From assembly GCA_037893225.1 (NCBI GenBank), contig JAZGUH010000207.1:1984001-2048000 (forward strand): a stretch of DNA of 64,000 bases, in the 5' to 3' direction. A program made the translations under genes and the position numbers. The notes under the pieces are model-generated. The model did no database searches and was not told the origin of the DNA. It saw only the letters and a list, made by a program, of their open reading frames with translations. Positions 1-11,479 of this stretch are shown here, in pieces; the first letter of the stretch is position 1; every line of letters begins with the position of its first letter. The DNA is from Hippasteria phrygiana. Taxonomy: Eukaryota; Echinodermata; Asteroidea; Valvatida; Goniasteridae.

Positions 1-1617
1 TTTTGGTCTGAAATTTTACTTTGAATTTTTCACCTTAAGTTTCGGGTACCCGAACCGGAAAAATGGATCCGGGTATTGAAGCCGGTATTCGGGTACCCGG
101 ATACCCGGAACAGGCCTAATAGTTTGGCTATGACACCACAAGTCCACCCTGTACATGTACTTTAGTGTGGACTTTCCTTTGTTTTCATGAAGTTAAAAAA
201 AATGGAGACAAAAGCTGAATGTTACTTTGCCATGAACACTTCTTTTTTACCGTGATCCCCTGAGGCTTAAATGTAGTGTACACGATTGGTAATCCTCCAA
301 TTTCTTTTTACTGAATTATTACGATATACCTTAGTAGACTGTAAGTTAATAGTAGTCTCAATCATCCTGTGAAATGATGGCACCAGGTGTGCTGTCGTTG
401 TCAAGCAAAGTGGAAATGAATATTCGTTTTCCAACGATTTCCAGCTGGAAATCGTTGGAAAACTGCCCTGTAGCCGTTACTCATGGCGCGCCCCGGACAT
501 GATGGCGCCATGGCATATCCGGGGCGCGTCACAAACCCAGATAGCCATGCGCGCCTTGAATAAAGGCTGCCATCCGCCCGACGGTTGAAAAACGAGCGTA
601 GTTTTTCTCTCGTTTTTTTTGCTATCTAACAACGCAAAACTTTGAACTGGTCAGTGGAATGATATTTCCTATAAAAAACTAACCCCCAAATCCGCCCATT
701 TCTGAAAACTGCAACAATGACCAATAACACTAATCCAAAAATTTCTCTGAAGCCCTTTTTCATAGAGGGGGAAACCTGATGTGGACATGTGCAAGTCCAT
801 ATAAAGTTTATCTCCTGCTTCGTGTGGACCTCTTTTTTTTTGGCGATTGTGTAGTGTAGGGCCCCTCTTTAGTTTTGATGAAATTAGAAGCAAGGGTATT
901 TTTTCTCATTCCAAAATGACTTTTTCTACCTAAAGCAGACTTCTCTCAATTCTATTGACATCGTTTTTTAAATTTTGAACAGTTTATTTCAGTAGAAAAT
1001 GCAATTTTTATACGCGCTTTACGGCAGTTGCTATGCGAATGAATGCGGTTTTGCGTGTTTACTGTGCGTCGTGGTGATCGCCATCTTTATTTTCGCATTG
1101 CGTTTTGTCGTCCTCATCTCTGCTTTACCACAAAATTTCCCTCAAAACTAAAACCCTGCCCTTTATCTATGGCATATGTACCTGTTGGTTTGTAATGTCG
1201 CTAACTAGTTTGGTAATTCCAATGAATCATTGATTTAAATCATGATTTAAATCACTGGAAAAAAATCTAAAAAATCACTAATACAAATCACGTTTTTATT
1301 TTTTTTTTTTTTTTTTTTATCTAAAAACAATTATTCAAACCTGACTTTCATTAACTTTAAATCGCTTAAATACTCACTCTAAAGGGATGTATAAGGCCAG
1401 TTTCCTGAAACAGTGTACTACATTTATCTTGTGTACAATGCATATGATTCTGAAGTACATGTACATTGTGTGTGTAATGTACTACCTGTATGATACAGTA
1501 TTCATCTCTTGGTATGTACATAGGTTTAAATAACTTGATGCATGAATAATGCGCCTATCAATTGATAACCCCCGACCTGATCTAACCCGCCCGCCCCCAC
1601 CCCAAACCCGACCCCCC

Positions 1618-1680
1618 CGAGGTTCAAGTCGAAGTGACATCATCCTTTCGAACTTTTTATTCATAGTGTAAATAATGCGC
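1618..1680 (+). repeat. Short dispersed repeat shared with 24001-24060
   Basis: About 60 bp beginning GAGGTTCAAGTCGAAGTGAC and ending in GTGTAAATAATG is repeated nearly exactly at 24001-24060, and mirrored in the right arm at about 15411-15470. At 24 kb it abuts a palindromic MITE. At 1.6 kb it is followed by GCGCCTATTAATT, a word also found at the ends of the MITE copies, so it may be part of a composite element. Confidence 0.6.
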
Positions 1681-1888
1681 CTATTAATTTCTTAATTGCA
1701 ATTTGTTCAGTTTTAAAGTCTAAATTTATAATAATGGACCACTTGAGCTGTCAGTAAATCTGCGATAAGATGCAAAATCTATTAAAACGTTCTAAATGTC
1801 TAAACAATCAGCATACTCCGCACTTCATTCACATGCAAATTAGCCAGCCCAGCTTTGGCCATTTGAAGCACGATATGTGGGAAAGAGA

Positions 1889-1911
1889 CCCCCCCCCCCC
1901 CCCCCCCCCCC
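1889..1911 (+). repeat. Poly-C tract (23 nt)
   Basis: Uninterrupted run of 23 C. The mirror position 15159-15182 is a run of 24 G. Such tracts can form i-motif or G-quadruplex structures and are prone to length error in sequencing. Confidence 0.95.
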
Positions 1912-2064
1912 AGTGTCGTTCATTGTGTTCCCGGAATCTCAGGAATTCTTTTAAGAAATCTAGAGAGGTATGTTAGGTAACAATAATCTGTGTATAGGGT
2001 AATGGCTCTGGCTGGTGGCGGTAACAAAGAAAAGGCTTTGATCCAGACATCCCCAGACTAAGCT

Positions 2065-2222
2065 AGGCCTTTTCACACTAGACAAAATCTCGGGGGCGGC
2101 CCCGGAAATGCTCATGCCTAACCCCGGGGCGAGCTCGCCCTGGGGTTGGCTGAGGTAGGTTTGCGCGAAACGAGTGTGAAACGACGCGGGGTTGAACTCG
2201 GCGCTCTAATGTGAAAAGGCCT
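2065..2222 (+). mobile_element. Hairpin MITE, TIR AGGCCTTTTCACAC
   Basis: The sequence begins AGGCCTTTTCACACTAG and ends AATGTGAAAAGGCCT, with a GC-rich middle that is itself self-complementary (CCCCGGGGCGAGCTCGCC). About 158 bp and non-coding. The right-arm copy (14905-15034) has lost 36 bp next to one terminus. Confidence 0.75.
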
Positions 2223-2554
2223 TTAGACTATGCCGTTTCTCAATATTGTTTGCTGGCCTAAGAACGGCCTCAAACAATGACTGGCGACAAACACGTCCGC
2301 CGATTATGTAGTTATGAACAAACTTTTGCGACATTTTTAATCATGCTGAAATTTGTTGACGATTTTATCGCCATATCGGCGATATCGCAAGGTAAAAAAA
2401 TAGACTACGAAAAAAATCAATATCGTCAGCCCTAGCGCACGGTCATCTTTTTAAAAAATACATGTCCGCAGTTCACTTTTAACAATGTAGGGCCTACCAC
2501 ACAAATGAATTTCCTGTGTTCTTTTTCCAGCAAAATCTAAAATAGCAAAAGTAC

Positions 2555-3513
2555 CGGATTGCACCAATTCTGACAATGATTTTTAACCAATCTCTACAAA
2601 CTGGTAATCTGCCAAGTGACTGGTTATCAGCCAATGTTTGCCCAGTTTACAAAAAGGGGGACCGATCATCACCAAACAACTACAGACCAGTCTCCCTCAC
2701 ATCAGTAGCTTGTAAACTACTAGAACATATCCTCTTTCATCATATCATGGCCCATGTTGAAGATCATGATGTTATAAAGGAGTACCAGCACGGGTTTCTT
2801 AAACATCATTCGTGTGAAACTCAACTCGTAAACACTATGGAAGAAATCCATCGTCATCTAGATCAAAATAAAAAAGCTCAGATAGATGTCCAGGTGCTTG
2901 ACTTTAGCAAAGCATTTTACACCGTAGCTCTTGAGAGATTACTTCATAAAGTAGACCATTACGGGATTGGAGGTAACACTTTGACATACATGGATCAGAA
3001 CATGGTTAACCAACAGAACCCAGCAAGTAGTTGTAGATGGAGAAACATCAGACCCTACACCAGTTACATCAGGAGTACCTCAGGGCACTGTTTTAGGCCC
3101 ATTGATGTTTCTACTCTACATCAACGACATTGGTGACAACATTAGCAAAGACACTAAAATCAAGTAATTTGATGATTGTTTATTATTTTGTCGCATTGAT
3201 AATCTTAATGACCAACGACAACTCCAAAAAGACCTGGATAGCCTTGTGACTTGGTCTCATCAATGGCGGATGTCATTTAATCCACAGAAATGTCACACCC
3301 TGCATATGACAAGAAGCAAAAATTATCATGATAACACCTACAGAATGACGGATGTTAACCTTTCTGTAGTACGCAACCACCCATACCTTGGAGTTGAAAT
3401 TTCAAAAGATTTGTCATGGTCTCTCCACATTAATCAAATGGTAAGTAGGGCAAATAGAACACTTGGATTCGTCAGACGTAATCTCTCCAGATGTGATTCA
3501 ACAGTTTTTTAAC
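2555..3513 (+). pseudogene. Non-LTR retrotransposon reverse transcriptase fragment (Jockey/CR1-like), left arm
   Basis: The frame from about 2555 to 2990 reads classic RT blocks: LPSDWLSANVCPVYKKGD, NNYRPVSLTSVACKLLEH, QHGFLKHHSCETQL and VLDFSKAF. Near 2990 the reading shifts by one frame. From 2994 the new frame gives PQGTVLGPLMFLLYIND, then an in-frame TAA at 3165 directly before the catalytic block, which reads FDDC where FADDC is usual (an apparent three-base loss). The thumb region continues to 3512 (SHQWRMSFNP, YLGVEISKDLSWS, ANRTLGFVRRNL). The 5' endonuclease half is absent and the 3' end abuts a foldback element. The copy is dead: one frameshift, one stop and a damaged active site. 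Confidence 0.88.
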
Positions 3514-4578
3514 ATTTGGACATGATCTGGCGATAGTAGGGTCCAAGTTGATTGCGCGAAAGAGAATGGCCAAAAATTCAATCTAAACAAAAAACATCAG
3601 AATTCAACCTTACAACGGCCACCAAAATACTAGATACGCCACCACCTGAACAAGTGGAGTTCCATGATCAGATGAATGTACCAAGGTTTACTTAACATCA
3701 AAATAAAAAGTGAAATTTTACCGTTTCATTCCCAGAGACCCCCGCAGAACATGTCTTTTCGCTTTTTTGTAGTCAGTCAGTACGTAGTTCGAATAGTGAC
3801 AGTACCCCTCGACCGTGCATGACGTCACCCTGATGCGCAGCGCCCGCATGTGCACCGCCCGACAACCTGCCGGCGACTGTTTCGCGAGTGGTAAAACGGT
3901 CGCTGTACGTGTTCGTGTGTAGATCATAGAGTTATACATGTAGCATGTGTAGTATATTGATTCGAGGTTGCACGCGCGTCATGGGGTAGGAAATTCTTCA
4001 CGAAACAGTCGCCGGCATAAACAGGTTGTCGCGCGGTGCATGCTAGTCTTGGTTCCAAGACGTCCTTAGCGCGGTGCGACGTACAGCGCGCACGGCAGCG
4101 CCCTCTAGCTACACAAACACAAACACACGCCTTGGCGTGTGTATGTGTAGCGAAAGGGCGGTCGGCCGGCCGTGCGCGCTATACGTCGCACCGCTAAGAA
4201 CGTCTTGGAACCTAGACTAGGTGCATGCGGGCGCTGCGCATCAGGGTGACGTACGTCATGCAAGATGGAGGAGTCACTATTTGAACTCCCAAAAAGCGAA
4301 AAGACATGTTCTGCGGGGTCTCTGGGAATTAAACGGTAACATTTCATTTGGATGTTAAGTAAACCTTGGTACATTTATCTGATCATGGAACCCCACTTGT
4401 TCAGGTGGTGGCGTATCTAGTATTTTGGTGGCCGTTGTAAGGTTGAATTCTGATGTTTTTTGTTTGGATTGAATTTTTGGCCATTCTCTATCGCGCAATC
4501 GACTTGGACCCTACTATCGCCAGATCATGTCCAAATGTTAAAAAAGGCGATATGAAGGGTCCAATTTACTCGGACTAG
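3506..4578 (+). mobile_element. Foldback element, left arm, one end truncated
   Basis: Long terminal inverted repeats. The left starts TTTTTTAACATTTGGACATG and GGCGATAGTAGGGTCCAAG. The right ends CTTGGACCCTACTATCGCC through AAAAAAGGCGAT and TTTACTCGGACTAG. The outermost ~30 bp present in the complete copy (26791-27702) are missing on the RT-facing side. Both TIRs include a block whose translation resembles ATKILDTPP. The centre holds nested hairpins, including 4043-4220. Confidence 0.8.
4043..4220 (+). mobile_element. Nested hairpin MITE, TIR CTAGTCTTGG, 7-bp target duplication
   Basis: Begins CTAGTCTTGGTTCCAAGACG and ends CGTCTTGGAACCTAGACTAG. The left flank ends GTGCATG and the right flank starts GTGCATG, a 7-bp duplication (8 bp would fit hAT-type insertion if the boundary shifts by one). 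It lies in the centre of the foldback element; mirror copy at about 12909-13086. The terminal word recurs near 8955, 11711 and 54278. Confidence 0.72.
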
Positions 4579-4584
4579 GCCTGG

Positions 4585-4820
4585 CTATAGACTAATCCAA
4601 CGAGCAAAATTAGAAGCCATCTTTGGGTACCCAATCGGGCGGTACTGCGCTCGCGCGCGCGCGTCATACGCGTTCTTACTTTTGAGGCGCGTGTTTAGTT
4701 TGGCAATCCTATTGGTCAAAGGCGCAATGAGTGCACGCGTATGACGAGAGCGCGTGTATGGTACCGCTCGATGGGTACCCAAAGATGGCTTCTAATTTTG
4801 CTCGTCAGATTAGTCTATAG
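4585..4820 (+). mobile_element. Hairpin MITE, TIR CTATAGACTAATC
   Basis: Starts CTATAGACTAATCCAACGAG and ends GCTCGTCAGATTAGTCTATAG. The arms run about 70 bp (through AGAAGCCATCTTTGGGTACC) around a GC-rich CGCGCGCG loop. Mirror copy at 12314-12544. No coding content. Confidence 0.8.
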
Positions 4821-4956
4821 ACCATATCGCAAATACCGCCTGGTTGAGACGTCACAACCCTTACAAAAATGTCCTGTGGTATTACCACAAAAATACCACA
4901 GGAAATTACCACAAGAAATTCCTGTGGTTTTTTGGGACATTTTTACTACAGGAACG

Positions 4957-5460
4957 CTGTGGTAATTCCTGTGGTAATTCCTGTGGTAATTCCTGTGGTA
5001 ATTCCTGTGGTAATTCCTGTGGTAATATTCCTGTGGTAATTTTCCTGTGGTAATATTCCTGTGGTAATTTTCCTGTGGTAATATTCCTGTGGTAATTTTC
5101 CTGTGGTAATTTTCCTGTGGTAATTTTCCTGTGGTAATTTTCCTGTGGTAATATTCCTGTGGTAATAGTCCTGTGGTACTTTTCCTGTGGTACTAGTCCT
5201 GTGGTACTAGTCCTGTGGTACTAGTCCTGTGGTACTAGTCCTGTGGTACTAGTCCTGTGGTACTAGTCCTGTGGTACTAGTCCTGTGGTACTAGTCCTGT
5301 GGTACTAGTCCTGTGGTACTAGTCCTGTGGTACTAGTCCTGTGGTACTAGTCCTGTGGTACTAGTCCTGTGGTACTAGTCCTGTGGTACTATTTCTGTGG
5401 TAATATTTGTGTAATAACATTCTTGTGGTAACATTCCTGTGGTAAAATTTATTTATTCTG
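4957..5460 (+). repeat. 12-bp tandem array (AGTCCTGTGGTA type)
   Basis: About 40 tandem units. The proximal units read ATTCCTGTGGTA, then units with TTT or ATA spacers, then a homogeneous AGTCCTGTGGTACT-type block near 5190-5390 and a decayed tail. The homogeneous centre with diverged edges is typical of unequal exchange. Confidence 0.92.
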
Positions 5461-7684
5461 CGGTAATATTCCAATGAAATATACTGGTACAGAATTTAAT
5501 ACAGTTTTGACAAACAATGAAATTCAACTCCTCTTTGAAACTTTATGAAGGACTCTTATTGATCTGCACATCAACGAAGCTCGGTAGGTACGTGTAGTTA
5601 GTTCCAATCACGGCATCCCCTTGTAGATAATCAGCTGTAACTGGTCCTCGAAGTACACCCCTGTAATTGTAAGGAAAAAACACAAAATACGAACAATTAG
5701 TTTCTGTACAGGAACATCTATCTGTGATGTAAAAAAATTTTTTTTAAATAATTTTGGTACAGTTCAGATTTACTTTAACAAGTCTAAAAGTACCCCTAGG
5801 CTAGGGTGCATGCAAAATCATATTAAAATTTGAGGATTTGAGACTTTTAGTGTTAAAAAAAAAGATACATTTTGCATGTGTTTAAAACTATTAGTTTTGG
5901 TTTTTTAGGTGCATTTAGCAGTACAGTCACACACATACATTGTACACGAACCAGTGGAATGCCCCTTATTGCTATGAAATCCCCCGATAAGCGGACAAAA
6001 TGGGTCTCGGTTTAATAACACGGCCGGAATAATGTCTCCGTTCACGTTTTCACGGGGACATTTTTTTAAGATGAGGTGTCTGGTCATAAAATCTTGCATT
6101 AACTAACCCGTTTCACTGTCAGATACAAGTAAACTTTCTGACATGATTTTCCTATTTTGGCGTACATGTATGCCGTTAACATTTTTTAAGCTGCCAGAAA
6201 AATAAGGCAAAATAGCCTAAACAAAAAACAACCGGCCCTCGAAGTGCCATGTTTGATTTTGTGCCCAATTTCCGGCATCGCCATTTTGACATTAAATTTC
6301 AAGAATCATAGAGGAATAGCTCATCAGCATGATCAGGGAGAGAGTTCAACACTGCTTAACTTTAAACTAAGGCTATACCCATTCCATATGCCCATACACG
6401 TAGCCTACATCATGGAGGAAGGAAAGGGGAGTAGGCCCTACATGTACGTACACATGTGCACAGTCATGACAGTGCAAAAATGGGGGCACTGCATGCATGT
6501 GCGTAGGCCAAAAATAAACCCTTCAAATTTCACGAAAATAACTTTAATTATAACCATTTAAACTCACCAGTAGATGCAGTAAACTCTCTCATGTCACTCA
6601 GGATCTAATATGTTCCAGCAGAAGTTGAGATTTTGGCTCAGATACGACAAATAATTGTAGCCTTGTCTTGTCTTGAATCTTGTTGTTCAAATCTACCACC
6701 TTTTGTACTGACCGCTTAACATATCGATATTCCTACGCATGAAATGCACAACTGCCTCCATATCTCGTGATTTGGGGAAAGCATTTATCATCAAAGTAAT
6801 CTTTTTTCATTCTAAACATCAATATAGCATTTTTATCACTCTTCATTGTATGAATGTCCAAATTCTGCACTAGGTGAGGGACTAGTTTGTGCAGCTTTAC
6901 ACACCTTTTCCTACGCGCTAATGGTGGCTTGGATTGCAACAGTACATGTACAGTGAATATGCAGTGTGTGATGCATGAGCACAATGTACGTACAAGTACA
7001 TGTACATGCACACTGTATGCAGTGTGCAGTCGTGTGTAGACTATAGCTAGACTGCACTGCTGAGTCATTTATGATGCAATCACGATTGAACTCAAGTCTG
7101 CTAGTGTTATAACTTAGACTTGTTTCAAGTCTGCAGGAATTTTCTTGTGAAGACTGAATGGTTAATTTGCACTTTTATAATTGTTTTCAGTGTGTGCGGC
7201 CACATTTATACTTATCTCACATTAACACAGACAATTTATATGCAATTATACTTTGTAATTCTATTTTTGTACAAGACTTTTAGCATTAAATAATTTTTAA
7301 ATATTTGTTACGATAATTAGACTTGTTTCAAGTCTGTAACTGTCTTCTTGTGTAGACTGAACGGTTTTGAGCAATTTGTTTAATCATTGTCATTGTGTGC
7401 GGGAAATTTTACTTCTTGCACATTGACACTGATGGACTTTGGATTACCAATTTTTAATCATTTTTTATTGATTTTTTATTATTTTTTGTACTGTGTCATT
7501 AATTTGTTATGACATTTGTTTGAATTAATCTTGATCAATTAACCGCCATATAACTAGTACTCACATACAGAAAGACTGCACAAGTTGTTAAATTGTTATA
7601 TTTCAGTTTAATACAAAACATAAAAATATACACAGTAGAATATTATTCAACATCAAAGCCCAAACCAATGATATGTATTCTTTA
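5461..7684. other. Transposon interior without recognisable genes
   Basis: AT-rich filler of the 3.6-kb element. It includes a local duplication (7107-7240 and 7317-7450, both with TAGACTTGTTTCAAGTCTG followed by a GTGTGCGG block) and several TACATGTAC words. No conserved protein motif in any frame. Confidence 0.6.
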
Positions 7685-8440
7685 AGTACCACAGGAAAAC
7701 CACAAGGTGTTCTGTGTTTATAGCATGGTAGGCCTACCCTATTGTCCTGTGGTAGTACTTCATGTGGTAATTAGCAGTACCACAGGAATACCACAAGAAA
7801 TTAGTTTCCTTTGGTAATTTACCACAGGAAATCGTGTGGTATTCCTGTCATACCAAGACCTTTTACAACATCTTGTGGTACTTCATGTTGTAATTAGCAG
7901 TACCACAGGAATACCACAGGAAATTAGTTTCCTTTGGTAATTTACCACAGGAAATCATGTGGTATTCCTGTCATACCAAGACCTTTAAAAAAAATCTTGT
8001 GGTAATTCGTGTGGTAATTAGCAATACCACAGGAATACCACAGGAAATAAGTTTCCTGTGGTAATTTACCACAGGAAATCGTGTGGTATTCCTGTAATAC
8101 CAAGACCTTTTTAAAAAATCTTGTGGTAATTCGTGTGGTAATTAGCAATACCACAGGAATACCACAGGAATACCACAGGAAATTAGTTTCCTGTGGTAAT
8201 TTACCACAGGAAATCGTGTGGTATTCCTGTCATACCAAGACCTTTTTAAAAAATCTTGTGGTAATTCGTGTGGTAATTAGCAATACCACAGGAATACCAC
8301 AGGAAATTAGTTTCCTGTGGTAATTTACCACAGGAAATCGTGTGGTATTCCTGTAATACCAAGACCTTTTTAAAAAATCTTGTGGTAATTCGTGTGGTAA
8401 TTAGCAATACCACAGGAATACCACAGGAATACCACAGGAC
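7685..8440 (+). repeat. Higher-order tandem repeat, ~120-137 bp units
   Basis: About six units, each carrying TTCCTGTGGTAATTTACCAC, TACCAAGACC, AATCTTGTGGTAATTCGTG and TAGCAATACCACAGGAATAC. Every unit contains its own inverted repeats of CCTGTGGTA/TACCACAGG. Open frames across this block are periodicity artefacts. Confidence 0.88.
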
Positions 8441-9193
8441 ATTTTTGTAAGGGAATGGTCACAAGGGATTGTGGGAAGGAAATGGGAGCGATTTTTGTGC
8501 GCGTTTCTTTCCAAAATCCTAGTACTTTTAGTAGTAACCATTGTGACGTCTCATCCAGGCGGTATTTGCGATAAGGTCTATGGCTATGCCACTTTGCAAA
8601 AACAACATCGAATTTCACCCTTTAAAACGGCTACGAAATTACTCGATGAGCCATCTGAGATACAAGTACGCATTAAAGATTAAGATTGAGGGACTAATGT
8701 TTACTTACAATTCGGATGAAAAGTTAAATGTCCAGTTTATTTTCAGACCGAGATGATGATGTATTAACGTTGCCGTCGTATAGTCCGTATTTCCGCGCCA
8801 CCAACCTCAATCTCAAAGGTAACTGTACACCTCCTCGACCATAGCCAAGGCGCGAGCCCCCTGGAATGAGGTTGTGACACTTAGTCTTTGTTAAGACGTC
8901 CTCGTGGTGAAGAAGCGCGCGCGATGATGAGAAGGATCACTGCCCCTGGATCCAAGACTAGTGCAGTTTCGGGTATTCGGATTGTCTCGTTAAGTTCCGC
9001 TGATATATTTCTGTAGTATTCGTTTATTTTTGAGTTGTTCGTTTATTTCCGAGTTGTTCATTTATTTCCGAGTTGTTCATTTATTTCCGAGTTGTTCATT
9101 TATTTCGATATCCTACTTTTTACGGCGAGCGCACAGTATTTTTGTGTTCTTTGTTCATTTTGCGTTTTCGTATTCTGCACTGAATGTTTTATA

Positions 9194-11479
9194 CTGTAAC
9201 GTCTCTTTGGGAGTCGTTATCAAGAAGTGAAACATGAAGGCGGATGTAGACTTACACACAAATACTAGCTGTTTTATTTACACAATTATGTACATCTCAG
9301 AGTTATTTACATCTCAAGAGAGGGCGTACTTCAATGACCACGGACGTGGACGAACGGGACGTGACTGATGTTGGTAGCGAATAACTTTGACACTGATGTG
9401 GTCATATCAGTATAGTGAGTTTGTATATGCCGGCAATCGTGGACCTAGGACAAAAGAATTTGGGCGTAGACAAAGGGGTCCACGTTTGACCTAACGTCCA
9501 CGATTGAAAATCGTGTACAAAACCAATGGGAGGCCTTCCGAAAAAGTTAGAGTATAAACAAAAGAGGAACAATGGGAGGTCCACGATTGCACCCGTTTAT
9601 GACTGGGTGTGTGTGTGTGTGTGTGTGACGTGAGCGCACAACAACTGTAAGGACAACTGTGCTGTTGACGTGACCTAGCATATGTCTATACTGTCTGTAT
9701 GCATGGCTACATATACATGGCTATCGTATACCAGGCTCGTGACAGAGCATGTGAGAGAACTTTCCCATGCCTCGCTAGGGCGAGAATGATTGTCCGAAGC
9801 TGTTGTTGTTGTTGTTGTTGTTGTTGTTGGTTAATGGTGCCTACAGCACTGATTGTGCTCTTTGCACCATGAGCGAAATACTAGCTTTCTTCATTCTGTG
9901 TGTGCCGAGACTATTGACGAGCCACGAAGTATGACGTCAGATGTTCGGGCAACGGTGGAGGAGTAGCAAAGCGCCGCGTAGCGGCGCTAGACGACGAAGA
10001 GCAGTGACGAATCCTGATAATTGCGCGAAAATTCGAAAACAAATCAAAACATTTGGGAGCGGTACAAATACACTTTTAAGAAAAGCACTTTTCAGGGGTG
10101 AGATCTATCAAAAGAATTTGAAATATGTGAAAACTGTAGAAATTTGCTAGAGAGAGAGAGAAGCACTCATGATTCTCCAGACATAAAGCGTCACAAGATG
10201 TCCTGCGAGGCCGAACCGTGTCCCATGCATTTTAAGGGCCCGGGCCCCGCCGGTAGATTTGCAGGTTCGCAACACCTCCATGTGATGTAAGGGTGACGCC
10301 CTGTCCAGCCAATCATTCGTACTTCTCCCCCAGTTTGGAACGCAGTGATGTGTGTCATAAGCAGGGTTGTTATGTATTGTGTATTGTTAATTTGTTTGAT
10401 TGCATTCCTTGATGAAGTGTAGTATATGGGTGAGATTATTTTTGTGTTTAAACAAAGTATTTAAAGTCATTTGTTCTGTTGTGTAATTAAGAGCCATTTG
10501 GAGATTTTTCCTGCAGTAAGTGTATTTTTTACAGGAGATAATTAAGTGTTTAACACTGTCATAGCAGTGGCATGTTTCACAAAAACCGTCTAGATGATTA
10601 CCCATTTTTTGATAAAAACTATTTAGGTCATCGAATATTCCTAGACGTAGTCTGTGGATTTTTATTTCTTGCCAGCGTGGGAAATTCCACGTATTCATGT
10701 GAAGGGAAACAGTTGGTTGGATTGTTTTTAGCTCTGATTGTTTGGAGTCATTCCATTCTAGTTGCCAATTATGTTTAAGTTTATTATTAAGGTGGTGTTT
10801 TGCCTCTCGAACTGTTAGTGGCAAGTTACAACACAGTCGCCGGTGAACTTACTGCACGAGCGCCAAATAAGTTTACCTATGCTGCACACAGTACCAAATA
10901 GGAGAGTTACCATCGTTGCCATCAGTACGAGGACTGTCCGGGGGGATCCGGGTATGACCTTTGGGGTGACGTCATAACTCAGCGTTTCGTCAGCCGTATT
11001 TTTGTGTAATTTTATGGGCGGCCAATAGGGCAATAAAGACAAAATAAAAATACAAAACAAAAGTTTAAAAACCCAAAATAAACAGAAAATTAAACAAAAT
11101 TACACAAAAATACGGAATTAACACATAAATGAAATCAAAATTCCCTAACAAATGTAAAACACAAGAATTAAGTATCAAATTAAATATTTCCGCACAAAAA
11201 TACAGAATTAACACATAAATAAATACAAAATTCCCATACAAATATAAAACACAAGAATTAAGTATGAAATTAAACATTTCCCCAAATTACCATAAAAAAC
11301 GAAGATAAGACAATAATAATAAACACCAAAAATGATTTTAAAATAACTAAACCAAATTCGCCAATTATATAAACAGAGAAATAAAACACTGAATTGCAAG
11401 CAAATGCTGAATAAATTTAAAGAAAAGTAACTCACAAATCAAAATTATGAAAAACTTACAATTACAAATTTACAAAACG
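9194..11479. other. Central spacer of the palindrome
   Basis: Unique 2.3-kb loop between the arms. It contains a (GT)n run near 9608-9627, a (TTG)n run near 9802-9829, short CCACGATTG-type repeats around 9430-9590, a LINE 3' fragment on the minus strand (10387-10824) and a very AT-rich stretch (11030-11479) with two similar ~110-bp blocks. The Arg-rich open frame 9941-10150 has no recognisable domain and I do not call it a gene. Confidence 0.75.
10387..10824 (-). pseudogene. LINE ORF2 C-terminal fragment (post-RNase H region)
   Basis: A 145-residue open frame on the minus strand. It has the look of a non-LTR retrotransposon ORF2 tail: REAKHHLNNKLKHNWQLEW, then RLRLG, then a Cys/His cluster CETCHCYDSVKHLIISC. 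The Cys-x2-Cys with downstream His and Cys, followed by a basic helical tail, is typical after an RNase H domain. The upstream RT and RNase H regions are absent, so this is probably a 5'-truncated insertion; it is unrelated to the RT fragment in the arms as far as I can tell. It ends near the repeat boundary at 10840. Confidence 0.6.

Larger units (their letters stand above)
4858..8453 (+). mobile_element. 3.6-kb non-autonomous DNA transposon with perfect TIRs
   Basis: The left end reads CCCTTACAAAAATGTCCTGT and the right end is its exact reverse complement, ending GACATTTTTGTAAGGG. The empty site in the right arm reads GACGTCACAATGGTCAC; the filled site reads GACGTCACAA, then the element, then AATGGTCAC, implying a 2-bp AA duplication. 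The interior has two repeat blocks built on CCTGTGGTA (4957-5460 and 7685-8440), which is the inner part of the TIR itself. I see no transposase, so the element would move only with an enzyme supplied elsewhere. TIR and target size do not let me name a superfamily. Confidence 0.87.
1..9193 (+). repeat. Left arm of giant imperfect palindrome
   Basis: Read in reverse complement, this stretch matches 11480-16966 almost base for base. Examples are the RT block 2576-3136 against 13993-14553, 3718-3939 against 13190-13411, and 9030-9193 against 11480-11643. Differences are mainly indels: a 3.6-kb insertion at 4858-8453 only here, a 59-bp sequence near 8950 present only in the right arm, a 36-bp sequence near 2180 present only here, and about 115-160 bp near 380-500 missing from the right arm. 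Base 1 already lies inside the match, so the arm probably continues beyond the window. Confidence 0.93.

Noticed and set aside
9941..10150. Arg-rich 69-codon open frame in the palindrome loop
   Set aside because: No domain, no splice context, not conserved elsewhere in the window; likely chance.
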